Assembly (NCBI GenBank): GCA_963169105.1
Contig: OY720640.1
Span: 60,327,527 to 60,391,526 of the forward strand
Source: Ceriagrion tenellum
Taxonomy: Eukaryota; Arthropoda; Insecta; Odonata; Coenagrionidae
Direction of reading: 5' to 3'
DNA: 64,000 bases
In this document: positions 1-10,494 of the stretch, piece by piece
How positions within the stretch are numbered: position 1 is the stretch's first letter
Layout: every line of letters begins with the position of its first letter
Made by a program: the position numbers and the translations under genes
The notes under the pieces: model-generated
Told to the model about the DNA's origin: nothing
Seen by the model: only the letters and a program-made list of their open reading frames with translations
Databases searched by the model: none

Positions 1-90
1 CTGACAAGTAAAGAAGTTGTTGCGAAGATTCATATACCTTCCAACTTCTTTACCATATAAACCTTCGCGATACCTTCTCTACTTGTCAGC
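1..90. repeat. Inverted-repeat hairpin at the window edge
   Basis: The first 15 bases (CTGACAAGTAAAGAA) pair with bases 76-90 with one mismatch. A second, perfect 12-bp pair lies inside (8-19 GTAAAGAAGTTG with 42-53). The two pairings overlap and so are alternatives. The structure begins at base 1 and may continue to the left of the window. No coding sequence is involved and I cannot assign a family. Confidence 0.5.
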
Positions 91-289
91 GAGCACCTAA
101 AGATGATGCCAGGTATCAAAATCCGGATTGTTCAATAAATTAATCTGTGAACTGACCAGTGGGGTGTGAAAGTTATTTTTACTAATTAAGATTGATCTCC
201 AAAAAGTTGAACTGAGTTTAATTTCATTTATTACGGATATTCTCGTCGTTATGCGCCAATGTTATGTAGGTATTTGGTTGTAAATTTCA

Positions 290-398
290 GCATTCGTGGG
301 TAGCTAAATTGGTTGAAATTCTCGATACGAATCGAGGAATATGAGTTCGAGTCCCGGTCAAGGTGAATTATGTTTTCCCTTGTTGAATCCGCACAGGT
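290..398 (+). mobile_element. tRNA-derived SINE head (SINE1), diverged copy
   Basis: The stretch has a tRNA-like pol III promoter: box A near 299-311 (GGGTAGCTAAATTGG) and box B near 344-358 (GAGTTCGAGTCCCGG). It is followed by a tail, TCAAGGTGAATTATG..., that recurs at 34061 and 38175. The sequence after box B does not pair with the 5' end, so there is no acceptor stem. It is therefore a SINE head and not a tRNA gene. No target-site duplication was found. Confidence 0.6.
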
Positions 399-1555
399 TT
401 AAATTTTTTTATATTCCACGTACAAGCAGCAATCCATAAATTCCGAGACGGCTACCTCCACTCTGATTTAAGATGTTTGAGACTGCCTTAACCCATGTAT
501 GCCAGACTTTTTTTCTGGCCACCACATTCTATGAGACGCATAGTAAATTATTTTATTGAATCCACCAAATATTTTGGCTCTTAAATGATAAAATTCATTG
601 GTGTATTTTTTAGATAATTCGCATGGCATGATTTTTAATTTTAATGTTTGTAGGTCGATTGAGGGAAAGAAAATTTTTCTTATGATAATGTGATCGCGCA
701 AGGCGTTCAAGGGTTGAATCTCAAAATTATAATCACATTATGTTTGGAGTTATGATAACAGATTATTATATTGAATAATTGAATTTAATTTTTGAAGTAA
801 TGATAAAAGATAATTATATTTAGGTTATTGTGATTGGTATAAAATGTATTATATTCTAAGAATTCTGGATGCCGCCACAAAATTCAAATCGGAACGCACC
901 TCAATTATGGCCTCAATAAATGTGTAAGGAAGGTAAATTTATCATACCGAACCGCTACGAGTCATTTATTGTTGATGAAATGAATACCTGTCACCGGAAA
1001 ACATTTTAAGGGATATTCTTGAATCCCACGAGGCATTGGGTCGCGACAGACGCGGGAAGAACGCAAAAAATTGTGATGACCCGGATTCACCATCAATCAA
1101 TAACTGATATCCAATCGATTCTTGATGTGACCATTGCATTTCGAATGGCTAGTCGTAGAATGCAAAACGGTTGCAAAAGTGGTTAATGTTGTGGGCTGCT
1201 TATAAATAATTCATCAGATTGGGAAAATCTACTTTCAGCCGATTATTATATCAGATTTGTTCTAGGGGAAAATTTTCTGCGAAATCATGAATTTTATTGC
1301 CGAGTCCAGTTTCATACGATCTACTTCTATTTCAGTTTTTAATATATAATGCGAAATACAATCCTTTCCAAAGAGTTTAATGACTGTTCTTTCATTCATT
1401 AATGATCATTTGTATTGTTTTAGCATTTTTTTTGGGAAAATCAAGTTCGATAGCCCTGATGGTCAGTAATTACAATATGTCATTCATCGAATCTGGTCGC
1501 TATCATATCATTGAGTTCACACCCAATAAGATGCATTTTATGACATAAATCATGC
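399..1555. other. No supported feature
   Basis: This is AT-rich sequence. The one open frame (468-710, minus, 80 codons) has no recognisable motif and is no longer than expected by chance at this base composition. Confidence 0.5.
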
Positions 1556-1889
1556 CTAGTTACTTGGGGAGGCGACTGGCAGGGAAGGTTTGCGACATTA
1601 ACGATAGATAACCCGGTGTTGGTTGCTAAGGGCAGCGTTGCATGGTTAATAGAGGATGGGTGAAGAGATACTCTACGTCGGCATTTACCTACTCTTCGCG
1701 AAAGGTGACTAAGGGTCCTCAGTTTAACGTTCAATCCGGAGATAAGTTTGCTCTTGGGCATGAGAATACTCTCTCCCCTGGGTACGTCATCATAGATTGG
1801 GAACCACATAAAAACTCTCCTCTGTCGGAGGTATTCTTCCCCGGGCTCGTTGGATGGGTATTGAGTACTCTAGTCTCCATGCCAACCTA
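1556..1889 (-). mobile_element. SINE2, old nearly full-length copy
   Basis: Read on the minus strand from 1889, it follows the intact SINE2 at 47420-47724 along its whole length. It has the box-A region GACTAGAGTACT, the GAGGAGAGTTTTT block, the CACCTTTCGCGAAGAG block, the GCCGACG block and the CAGTCGCCTCCCC end. Box B is badly mutated. The copy is far more diverged than the one at 47 kb. The overlapping open frames of 109 and 82 codons are by-products of this repeat. Confidence 0.7.
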
Positions 1890-2544
1890 ATATTTACTCA
1901 CTGACCGTTAAGTGGGTATGTACAGTGAACAATATTAACTACCCCACAATAAATCAAGCCATGTTTAATTGATTTTATATGCTTTATTCTGGAAAGCGTG
2001 CATTTGCAAATTTTTGGGCGTATAATTTCAAACTATGAAGGCAGTGATTTAAAGAGATCTCTAATAAAGAGTAGTTCTGAGATGAGGTTGCGTATGAAAC
2101 TTTGGTTCGCACGATGCGTCTCCTGGGTCATTTTTTACTTGACCTCGAACGTTTCTGTCGTCAGCCAATTTTTGAATAAATGGCTTATTTATTTAATAAG
2201 TTTTTGTTCACCCAACATGATAAACATAATAATAGGGTAAACTCTCAGTTATATCCTTAAATAAATGGCATGAGTCAAGGCTGGATGAATATTACATAAA
2301 AGTTTACGTAATAATAATTGTGTTGATAACAAAAAGTGATCATTTTTTTCATAGAAACTATTTTACATTTTGATAACATTGACGGTATATTCTTGCGAAA
2401 CTTTTCTTTTAACATGTTCATATTTTGCTCTTTACAATATGTATTGTATGAAGCACACATTCTATTTAATGGCGCGTTTTTACAATAATTAGTCTTTACA
2501 TCTCTTATGTAAAAAGTCCTTTTTTTCTTCCCTTTATTTTTTTA
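1890..2544. other. No supported feature
   Basis: AT-rich DNA with two short open frames (1998-2240 plus, 2275-2460 minus). They are low-complexity, hydrophobic or lysine-rich, and I do not consider them genes. Confidence 0.5.
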
Positions 2545-3145
2545 AGTATTCTACCGGGTAAGGTAGGTTTTGATGAATGCCAGAGAATCTCCTCCTGGTC
2601 TTTTACACATTCCGGGACCTATCTCCCTCTAGTATATCCTTTTTCACCTCTTCATAAGATCTACTCTTCTTCATCCCGTCCATGAAACCTATTCTCTTTC
2701 TTTCCCTACCCCGCTTGCCCAACATCCTTCCCTCTATCACATTCTTCAGCAACCCATCACCCTTTATTATATCCTTCAGCCATCTACCCTGCCTATCCCG
2801 GATTTCATCTAAAAGTTTCCATTTCTCGCCCACCATCTCAAGCACTTCCTCTTTAGTCTTCCTTTCCGCCCACCTAACCTTCTCCATCCTTCTACACACC
2901 CACATCTCAAATACCTGCAGCCTATTCTCGTCCTCCTTTCTGAGGGTCCACGTTTCTGCCCCATACAGAGCTACGCTCCATATCAAGCTCTTCACCAGCC
3001 TCTTCTTCACATCCTTACCCAATGTCCCCGTCATCAGTTCCCTTCTATTACTAAACGTCTCCTTAGCCAGCGCAATTCTCTAACGTACGTCTTTGCTGCT
3101 ATGTCCGCTTTCCTCTAGCGTACTACCTAAGTAGTTAAAGTGCTC
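2545..3145 (-). mobile_element. LINE reverse transcriptase, C-terminal fragment (lineage B)
   Basis: The minus-strand frame ending at 2603 encodes the connection and C-terminal region found after the polymerase domain in RTE-like arthropod LINEs. Key blocks are SLIWSVALYGAETWTLRKED, FEMWVCRRMEKVRW and a basic GKRGRERKRIGFMDGMKK. The same frame continues upstream from the ATG at 3034 as YLGSTLEESG and RIALAKETFSNRREL, broken by one in-frame TAG. The endonuclease, the fingers and the YxDD catalytic box are missing, so this is a dead 5'-truncated copy. Its 3' end (CTACCTTACCCGGTAGAATACTT on the minus strand) is shared with the copies at 31.3, 44.8, 45.1 and 46.8 kb. Confidence 0.85.
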
Positions 3146-3539
3146 TAGTTAGTACTATAAAATTTAATTTACCTTCTAATTCTTCACAATTACCTTTTTT
3201 AATAATATCATACAGGAAACGTAAATCAAATGATTATGATGATGGTAATGACTGATTGCCGCTTTCAAAATTTTTAATCAAAGCCGAGCAAGGACCTCCG
3301 CAGATGATGGGAGAGTTGGAGAGACTGGACCTGTATTGAGCTGGCCGCGGAGTCATTTTTTCATCCCACCACAATCAACCGAAGCAGCGCATTGTGCATC
3401 CATTTTCTTCTCTTTCTTTCGCTAACCCGTTAACCTCGTTCAAGAGAGGCGCAATCCAGCTTTCTTCCTCTCTCCGCCTCTCTATCTTTCGCGCTACTAC
3501 TCCCTACTACTACTCTGCCGCTGCATATACTACGGCCCA

Positions 3540-3720
3540 GTACACGACGGAACACGTGACTGCATCGATCGGCGGCTCTTTGCGGGCAGAGAGGGGTTGG
3601 AGCCAGGGGTCCTCCCCTCGTTTCCATCCCCCGCTCTTCGGGAGGGATGGAGAGGGAGCGAGGGTGAGAGAATGAGAAGGCCTGAGAGGGAGAGAGAGAG
3701 GAGTTTGCGAGGAAAACAGT
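3540..3720. other. GC- and purine-rich patch with CACGTG E-box
   Basis: The patch is GC-rich against an AT-rich background and contains CACGTGAC at 3554. It runs into a GA-rich stretch (3685-3705). It could be a regulatory island or part of a repeat. Nothing shows transcription, and the three overlapping open frames are low-complexity. Confidence 0.25.
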
Positions 3721-4121
3721 GAGGGGAAACGTTTTTGAGAAAGCGAGTAGTATGGAAAATGTATGTAGATGCGTCGAACTGAACATTATTCACATATCAA
3801 AGACATCAGACACTCTGAAATGAAATTTGTAACTTATTAATGCCACTAAAAATACTGAGATGTAACTTAGTAATTGCACATAAATTACTAAGTTACAGCT
3901 TTCATTTCATAATGTTAAGCAAGTTCCACAAAGTTTCGCCTGGCACAACCAGTCTGACATCAGACACTTTGCTGGATAAGCATACATCAAAGACATCAGA
4001 CACTGTGAAATGAAAGCTGTAAATTATTAATTCCACAAAAATTCGAGTAACTCCACGAAATCCACGTTGGCCCCTCTTTTTTCTCGCAAACTCTTCTCTC
4101 CCTCTCTGGCCTTCTCATCCT
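3671..4121. repeat. Nested inverted and direct repeats
   Basis: The outer arms (3671-3717 and 4077-4121) are inverted copies of GAGAAGGCCTGAGAGGGAGA followed by a GTTTGCGAG block. Inside, a block starting CAAAGACATCAGACACT is present directly at about 3797-3850 and 3986-4040, with a partial third copy at 3953. The part ATGAAA-GCTGTAACTTA-GTAATT is also present inverted at 3881-3912. The layout suits a degenerate foldback or inverted-repeat DNA transposon. I see no clear target-site duplication and no coding capacity. Confidence 0.6.
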
Positions 4122-4583
4122 TAGAATCCTAATCTCGTCTTCGTATTCTTTTCAAGGTGTCTAATTTCATGTCACTTCACTGATAAACAACCTCAATCAT
4201 TGTGCGATTCTTTTCCCTATGGATACCTATGAAAGTCACTCACTTTTTGTATTCGAGTATTTTTTTACTCAAAATGGGTAAGTGTACAAAAAGGAGAGGG
4301 GAGGGGTGAGGAAAAAGTAGTTCATTACAGAGGTTGCTTGACTGTCTAATAATTTCAATTTGTTTCAAAGAATCCATCTTTAAACCTTTCGGGAGAGCTT
4401 ATAAAATTTCTGGGATAAAATAACTTAGACACCTTTCCGACAAAATTTCTTTGTAAAATGGTAACCTTTCCACCTAACAAGCCATTTATGTTCCCCTGCC
4501 GTCTCTCCCAAAAGTCAGTTGTTTCTCCACAACCTACTCCCGTTTCTATAACAACAATCAATAAATAAATATGAGGGCAACAA

Positions 4584-4626
4584 TTGTACCTGATGATGCA
4601 GTAAAGCTATGAAACGCGTCGTACAA
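4584..4626 (+). ncRNA. Candidate type I hammerhead ribozyme motif
   Basis: The order of elements is that of a type I hammerhead. TTGTAC (4584-4589) is followed by the core CTGATGA (4590-4596), a stem II region, GAAA (4611-4614), a minimal helix III CGCG, then UC as the expected cleavage dinucleotide (4619-4620) and GTACAA (4621-4626). The two flanks form a perfect 6-bp helix I. Stem II is weak (about two G-C pairs), so activity is doubtful. An AATAAAA stretch follows at once and aligns with other members of the hairpin family. Very short helix III hammerheads are known from Penelope-like elements. No such protein is seen nearby. Confidence 0.45.
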
Positions 4627-4879
4627 ATAAAATATTTATAGAAAAGTACCATGCATTCTTTGCTATATGGATACTAACATAAGGTTCTTCTACGGAATGA
4701 CGCCTGATGTTGCCAAATTTATTGTAAACTAAGACCAAATAGTTGCATTACACTTATTCTCATTCTTTCAATAATTTTTTCCTTCATTTTACTAAACCTT
4801 ATTAAAAAAATGGTCGACTCCTGCCTGTAAAGGAAGAAAGATATCGAATTTTCTCGTGAATCTATGCCTAATCCTGTCT

Positions 4880-5285
4880 CCCTTGTGACTGTTTGAAGAG
4901 ATCTGCGGATGGTGGGGTGGTAAGAGGGGAGAATGGATGCTGGATTCCGGGCGGTTTGCAGAGTCGTCGGAGGATAGAGGGGAATGCGAATGGGAGAGGA
5001 GGATTCTGGGAGAAAAGCGGCGAGTTCGCGTGCTGCCCGCGTGTGTGGGGGGCGCGGGTGGTTGTGTTTGTGTGACCCCTTCACGTGTGAGATCCGCATG
5101 TGGCCAGGATTGAGGGATAAGAGGAAAAAAGTAAACGTTCGCGGATCGTTTTTCTTTTGTTTTGCTTTCAAGAGGCTCACTTTCTCGCTGCACAGCAAGA
5201 TGGCGGCCAATTCAATGTTTTTTTTATATTCGCTTCTCTCAACCTTACGACCATTCCCGCTCATTTTCCTTCCTCCCCTATGACT
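4880..5285 (+). promoter_or_regulatory. CpG-rich patch with YY1-type site, possible promoter
   Basis: About 400 bases are markedly GC- and CpG-rich. Near the 3' side lies AAGATGGCGGC (5197-5207), an exact match to the YY1/Pleiohomeotic motif that often sits just downstream of animal transcription starts. CACGTG occurs at about 5083. The overlapping frames on both strands (up to 181 codons on the minus strand) are low-complexity and proline- or serine-rich, and I do not call them genes. A first exon with a distant partner cannot be excluded. Confidence 0.3.
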
Positions 5286-5825
5286 TTATTCCGCGGAATC
5301 TATTTTATGGCTAATCAACTTGTATATGTGATGCATCGGGTAAATTTTTGCTTCTAAAAAGCGTTATAAGACCCAGTTACTTGTATCTGGAAGTGTATTG
5401 TCCCAACTTTTGGTATTAATCTCGCTTCTTGATCAATTTATAGCTCATAGTATTCCGTAAATGCTGCTAAATCTCGACAGTAATCACACCATGCAGATGA
5501 TATCAAGGCAGGTTCAATTTGCAACTCTATAACTACTTTGCCATTGTCGTTTCCCTCTCGAAAAAGAGCTAAGAAAAATTGAGTGTATAATTTAAAACAG
5601 CGATGCTTCATGTTCATTAAGAGACAGCGTCTGATGTAAGTGGCGTGATAATTTCGTTTGCGTTTGTTGACGCGTGGTCGTCAGAATCAAGTCATTATTC
5701 TCCTTAAGGCCAGGAGAATGGAAGGATTAAGCGTATAGTGAGGGTGAATGGTGAAATAATTGAGCATATGTACATTATTGACTACTCTAGCTGAATGCTT
5801 GCAAAATATGGAAGAATATACATGG

Positions 5826-6054
5826 AGACAACCATAACGTGATATTACGCCATGGTTGTCTTCACGCTGGTACTGATGACGTTATATCACGTCATAGGAA
5901 CCGTGAGTGTGCCAGCTTTCATTAGGGAGCCTAGTGTAAGTTCCCTAGTGAAAGCTGGAACACTCAGGGTACCCTTGACGTGATATAACGTGATCAGCAC
6001 TAGTGTAAAGACAACCATGACGTTATATCACGTCATGCCGCACTCAAAGGGTTA
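5826..6054. mobile_element. Nested palindrome, foldback MITE
   Basis: Two arms of about 95 bp (5836-5929 and 5940-6034) are inverted copies at roughly 85% identity, with a spacer of only about 10 bases. Each arm contains smaller palindromes: TGACGTTATATCACGTCA at 5877-5894 and 6018-6035, and variants at 5834-5853 and 5976-5993. Each pair is set between copies of GACAACCAT and ATGGTTGTC. The right end, CGCACTCAAAGGGTTAA, looks like an element terminus. No matching left terminus was found, so one side may be lost. Confidence 0.75.
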
Positions 6055-7342
6055 AGGAAAGCGCAAATGCAGGAAGGAAGGTCTTAGGTAGTATGTAGCG
6101 CACATTAAGGAGTGAGTGTTTGTCTAAGGGAGATAATTTCACATTGTACTAACGCATTAAAATTTCTTCATCTTTTGGAAACAATCCACAAAATGGTCCC
6201 CTTGTTCCTTTTCTTCATCGATTACTCTCATCACACAATCAGTCTTACCGCTGTCCCTATCAATAAATGCTACTTTGATCTATGACGCATCTATCCTCAC
6301 ATCCATTCTTGTATTATCTTAATAGAAATGTACCTGGAGTTCTAGAGGGAAAAATAATGTTCGATAAGTATAAGAATTGGTATGTGGTTCTATTTTGGGT
6401 ACCTTTCACCCTACTCTTTCCACGTGAGTTTATTTGCTCCTACCTGTAGGGATTTGATGAATGTGGTCCAATAAAAATGTCGTATAAAAATTGCCTAGAC
6501 TTTCACCATTGCATCGTCATCGCTTGTCGGGGAAAATAAGCTCGGAAAACTTTTTAAAAAGTTTTTGTTTCCCCAGGATTCGCTGACGGTTGCGATAATT
6601 CCGACCAAGCCGCTGATGTGCTCGGATAGACCGTGCTGGATTCGCGGTCGCATTGCGCAGTTTAAGTCACAGCCGTCAGCTGTTTCTCTTATCGTCTCCC
6701 ACCACCGCCTCCTTGCCCTTATTTTCTCCGTTAATGGTGGACTGAGTGGTCGGCAGTGCTTTTCCAACCGTGATGTGTGAAAAGGAGGTCTCTTACGAAC
6801 GAGCTGACTGAATGTGGTGTCACTCATCCACATTCTGTTTACCTTTCGATAAACATCGTCATGGAAACGGTGAGTTTTTTGTGATTTAAGGATTGGCAAA
6901 GCATTAGTGTAAATGGGTAATGATTGTTCTGCAATTTATATCTTGACTCCTGCCTCGCAGTCGACGATTAGGGCTGTTATTGAGTATTGGCAATCCAAAC
7001 ACTTAACAAATACCATGCTATGTTTATTAATTTGTTACCTAAGATACGGTTGTTTACTGTTTTGTGGACTTAGAGGATGAAGAGAAGTATCTGTTATGAT
7101 TAAGAGTTTATTGGAAAAATATTAGATAATAAAGTTCATATTGATGTCAAGAAGTGGTTTAATTTAGACAAGCATCCACCATAGTTTTCATGAAGAGCGT
7201 ATGGCATTTAGAGCTCAATTATCGTCGAACGCTCGACTTAGAGTGAAACACACTCAACCTTACCGTCTACTGCAGAGTTGTATAAATGCGCGGTTGTATA
7301 AATGCGCGGAGTTAGGTTAGAGCAGCTGTGTAAGTTTCAGGT
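6055..7342. other. No supported gene
   Basis: A slightly GC-richer block at 6530-6780 gives overlapping open frames on both strands (134 codons minus, 71 plus), with no motif I recognise. The rest is AT-rich and featureless. Confidence 0.45.
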
Positions 7343-7346
7343 TTAA

Positions 7347-7813
7347 TGGCCAGTTGCAGGAACAACACATATGTATTCTATAAAGTTATGGGAGCCATAA
7401 GCCATGGCAACCATTCAATAAGTGTTGCAGAAACATTAGATAAATTTATTGGTTTCATAATTTATGGTATGGAGTTATGAGTTCCATGAGTAGCCACCAT
7501 GGCGGATGCGCAATAAACCCCTTTGGAGACTTAATTACTAGACAAAAGAGTTTTTTGAGACGAATGACCATTTTGTTTTCTCTTGCTCACTAATTATTAT
7601 GTGCATTAGCAATTATCGATAGGCTAAACTTTAATTAATTATATTCGGTGATAGAAGATTAGATCAAGTATTCAAAGCTGTTGACTATTGATAAATAAGT
7701 TACCTATATAACTATTAGATTTGTTCCTGCAACTCGAATTATTTTATGAGATCTATAACTTCATGGATCTCATAACTATTGATTCCGTGACTAGATGCAT
7801 TTGCAACGAGCCA
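7347..7813 (+). mobile_element. Harbinger-type MITE, copy 1
   Basis: The 467-bp element has terminal inverted repeats TGGCCAGTTGCAGGAAC on the left and TGGCTCGTTGCAAATGC on the right (read inward). It is flanked on both sides by TAA (7344-7346 and 7814-7816). A 3-bp TWA target duplication is the mark of the PIF/Harbinger superfamily, and the GGCC-GTTGCA terminus fits that assignment. It has no coding capacity. A second copy lies in opposite orientation at 16798-17260. Confidence 0.8.
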
Positions 7814-7816
7814 TAA

Positions 7817-8636
7817 GTCTCGGAACTTATCTTTATGATGTTTGCAAAAGATTAGAAAGTTGTTAATTCATGCAAATATTAGCTTACGTAAATGTGCATC
7901 TGGATAAAACGCTCGTGCTTCCTGTGTAATACCGTTAATTAGTGTCTGTGTGTTCACCATGTGATATATTCGAAGCTATAATGTGAGCCTTTCGTTTATG
8001 TTCTTCCCTCTTCACCTCGAGGGTAATTGGGTATGTGCATCATATCTCACGAATTTCAGTACCATTAAAATTACTACTTCGTCACGCGTGCTAATTACCA
8101 TTTAGTTCATCAGTGCTTGAAAAGTCTCGAAACGCTTCGTAAAATGAATTAATGCAACTTAAAATCTCCTTCGGAATAAAAGTCAAAAAGGAACCTAAGG
8201 CTCTGTCTTTAAAAAAATTCATCCGTCGGGTCGATGCATCTCACATGAGCAGATGATTTTAGCGTCCGTAGTTTTAAAACTCAAATGTAGCCATTAGCAG
8301 AAGTTTCGAAAGATGAGCTGATTCTTTTACGGGAATGAGATGGGTCTATTAAACGCTTCACTGCCCTTAAAGAATGTCGATCTAAAGTCGATTATGTGTC
8401 TCGCATTCTCCGATAACCTCTTTCAAAGTTCTTTTTCACCAATTTTACTTCTCTTTCATGAACAAAATTGTGGATGCTCCATCTGATATTTTGAATTGCC
8501 CTTACTTTTCAAGAGAAATTCAGCTTGCCAAGTTCTCCAGGCATAAATTTAATGTCGTCAGGTATTTCTGATGAAGATATATCTAATTGCTTTGGAAATA
8601 TTTCAGCAAACGTAATTTGAAGAAACTGTTAGGTAG
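7817..8636. other. No supported feature
   Basis: I see no open frame, repeat match or structured element in this stretch. Confidence 0.5.
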
Positions 8637-9672
8637 GGTATTTATGATTTCACAGAGGGCATAATCCCTCTCGGATGCAATATTCTGCTGTACGCGGACG
8701 ATTGCAAACTTTTCAAGCAGGTTGATCGCCCCTCCGACTCGCATTTCCTTCAATCCGCCATCAACTTTGTTTCCGAATGGTGCTCAACTTGGCAGCTGCA
8801 AATCAACCCCTCAAAATCAGCTCTTATGACCTTTTCATTAAAAAGCAAACCCCATTCACATCCTTACACTCTCTTAAATAATCGTATCCTCCCTGTGACC
8901 TCCCACTGCGACTTAGGAGTCATTCTTGATTCGAAACTCAACTTTAATGGCCACATAAGAATGATTGTGCGGAAGGCGATGGCTATAGTTGGCATGCTTT
9001 ACCGCCTCACTGACGTTCAGGACCCTACGGCTCTGAAAACGGTCTTTTTTGGTTGTATTCTCCCCATTTTAGAATACTGTGCACCAATTTGGTCTACCGC
9101 CTGCCCCACTACCTTGGATTTGCTCAACCGTCCAGTCAACTTCTTTCTCGCCATAGTTCGCCATCGAGTCCCCATCTTCAGAAGCTCATCCCGTGACCTT
9201 ATCCTTTCCTCCCTTGGAATTTCTCATTTAACTCACCGCCCTGTCCTATCAGATATGATGTTCCTACAAAGAATCTTCAGTGGCTCTCTTCGGACCAATG
9301 AAATACTCCCTCTCTTTAGTATTCATGTTCCTCCCCGTACATTACGCAGTAACTGTCTACTGCATACTCCCCGATTTCGTCTTTCCATCTCCCAGCGCTC
9401 TCTCTTCTTCCGAATCCCCTCCTTGTTTAACTCCTTGGCCTCGAAATATCCTTCCTTGGACCTTTTCTCCTCTGCCACCATTTTCAAATCCTCCCTGCCA
9501 CTTAAATCCATCCCTCTCCAGTCCCTAAGTCCCTTCTTACGCTTGCCGCATTATTGTTTTATTTAATGAATATTTGTTTTTGTTTTAAATTTTTATTTAG
9601 TCATTGATTATATCAGCCAATGTAATAGCCTTTGTGCCGTTTTTGTTGGTGAATTAAATAGATAAATAAATT
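8637..9672 (+). mobile_element. 5'-truncated LINE with YADD catalytic box
   Basis: One uninterrupted frame runs from 8637 to 9566. It opens in the palm domain (IYDFTEGIIPLGCNILLYADD), includes the catalytic YADD at about 8688-8699 and continues through LQINPSKSALM, LGVILDSKLNFNGHI and LPILEYCAPIW, the usual order in CR1/Jockey-type LINEs. The ATG at 8826 is internal and is not the true start. An in-frame TAG lies just upstream, at the truncation point. The frame after the box is intact for about 290 codons, which suggests a fairly young insertion. The 3' UTR ends in AAATAGATAAATAAAT. The endonuclease domain and ORF1 are missing, so it cannot move on its own. Confidence 0.88.
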
Positions 9673-10301
9673 TAACCACCAAATTAAAGGGTTCATTAAT
9701 ATTTGGGTGTTTGTTTTTTAAACATCGTACTCTCCCTGGTATGAAAACTTTTTCGCATGCGTAGCATTTTTTCAAGGTGCTGAGGTCGCCACCGGTCGGT
9801 AACATCAAAGCTCTTGAGCACATTTGGGCGACGATGTGTGCTGGGGAAACGTTCTGTAACCTGCCGTTAGATGGCCTTCTGTTGGCATACCATAGTCACG
9901 GCCGAATAATATACTGTCATATACTACGATATAATGAGAAAATTAATTGTACTTATGTGTGTGTCATCTCATGATTTTTTTCGAAAACTTTCCTATCCAT
10001 GCGAATGTTGGCATTGTAGGGTTTTGCGAAATGAAGACTCGATTTTAACAAGACTTATATCCGCGTAAAATTTGTTTTATGCGAATTTAAAAAGACAAAA
10101 ACTTCGTAAATGAACTGAATTTCAGTTCAGATATGCGTTATACCTCGAAGTGCTTGGTAAGGTCGTATCAGAAGGGATGTTGGTTCTTTGTTGAAGAGAA
10201 AGAAAACGGTTTAATTGATTGGAAAAGTAGAGGTATTACGTATTCTTAGATGCAAAAAGAAACTTAATAACACACTTGAGATGCCTCATCGAGTAGTCAA
10301 T
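9673..10301. other. No supported feature
   Basis: Two opposed short frames (9608-9823 minus, 9777-9974 plus) are present. Neither shows a domain or a homologue I recognise. Confidence 0.45.
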
Positions 10302-10348
10302 GTTTCGACGTCTATAAAAGTGCTCACTCTTCACTCAATTTTCATCAG
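10302..10348 (-). repeat. Hammerhead-core-like hairpin box, single copy
   Basis: On the minus strand the order is CTGATGA (10348-10342), then a spacer containing AGAGTGAGCACTTTTATAG, then GACGTCGAAAC (ending at 10302). This is the same box order as at 4584, 11181 and other loci, with a longer middle. No inverted partner is nearby. A small direct repeat, CCAATAAACATCGA, lies just to the right (10384-10397 and 10411-10424). Confidence 0.45.
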
Positions 10349-10494
10349 ATTATTTCACAACTTGATGTTTTCGATGGCTTAGCCAATAAACATCGAGTCA
10401 TTCGATACGCCAATAAACATCGATGTCGATGTGGCATCCCTATAACACTCAGAAAAATTTTGTTCCAGCAAAGGTAGGAGGAACAGAGATCTAG

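Noticed and set aside
290..398. True tRNA gene
   Set aside because: Boxes A and B are present, but there is no acceptor stem and the tail is shared with other SINE copies.
2682..3083. 133-codon plus-strand frame rich in serine and leucine
   Set aside because: It is the antisense of the LINE fragment at 2545-3145. The same antisense pattern recurs at 31361, 45287 and 46325 (minus).
4719..5264. 181-codon minus-strand frame in the CpG-rich patch
   Set aside because: It is proline-, serine- and arginine-rich low complexity, overlaps other open frames on both strands, and is best explained by GC-rich composition.
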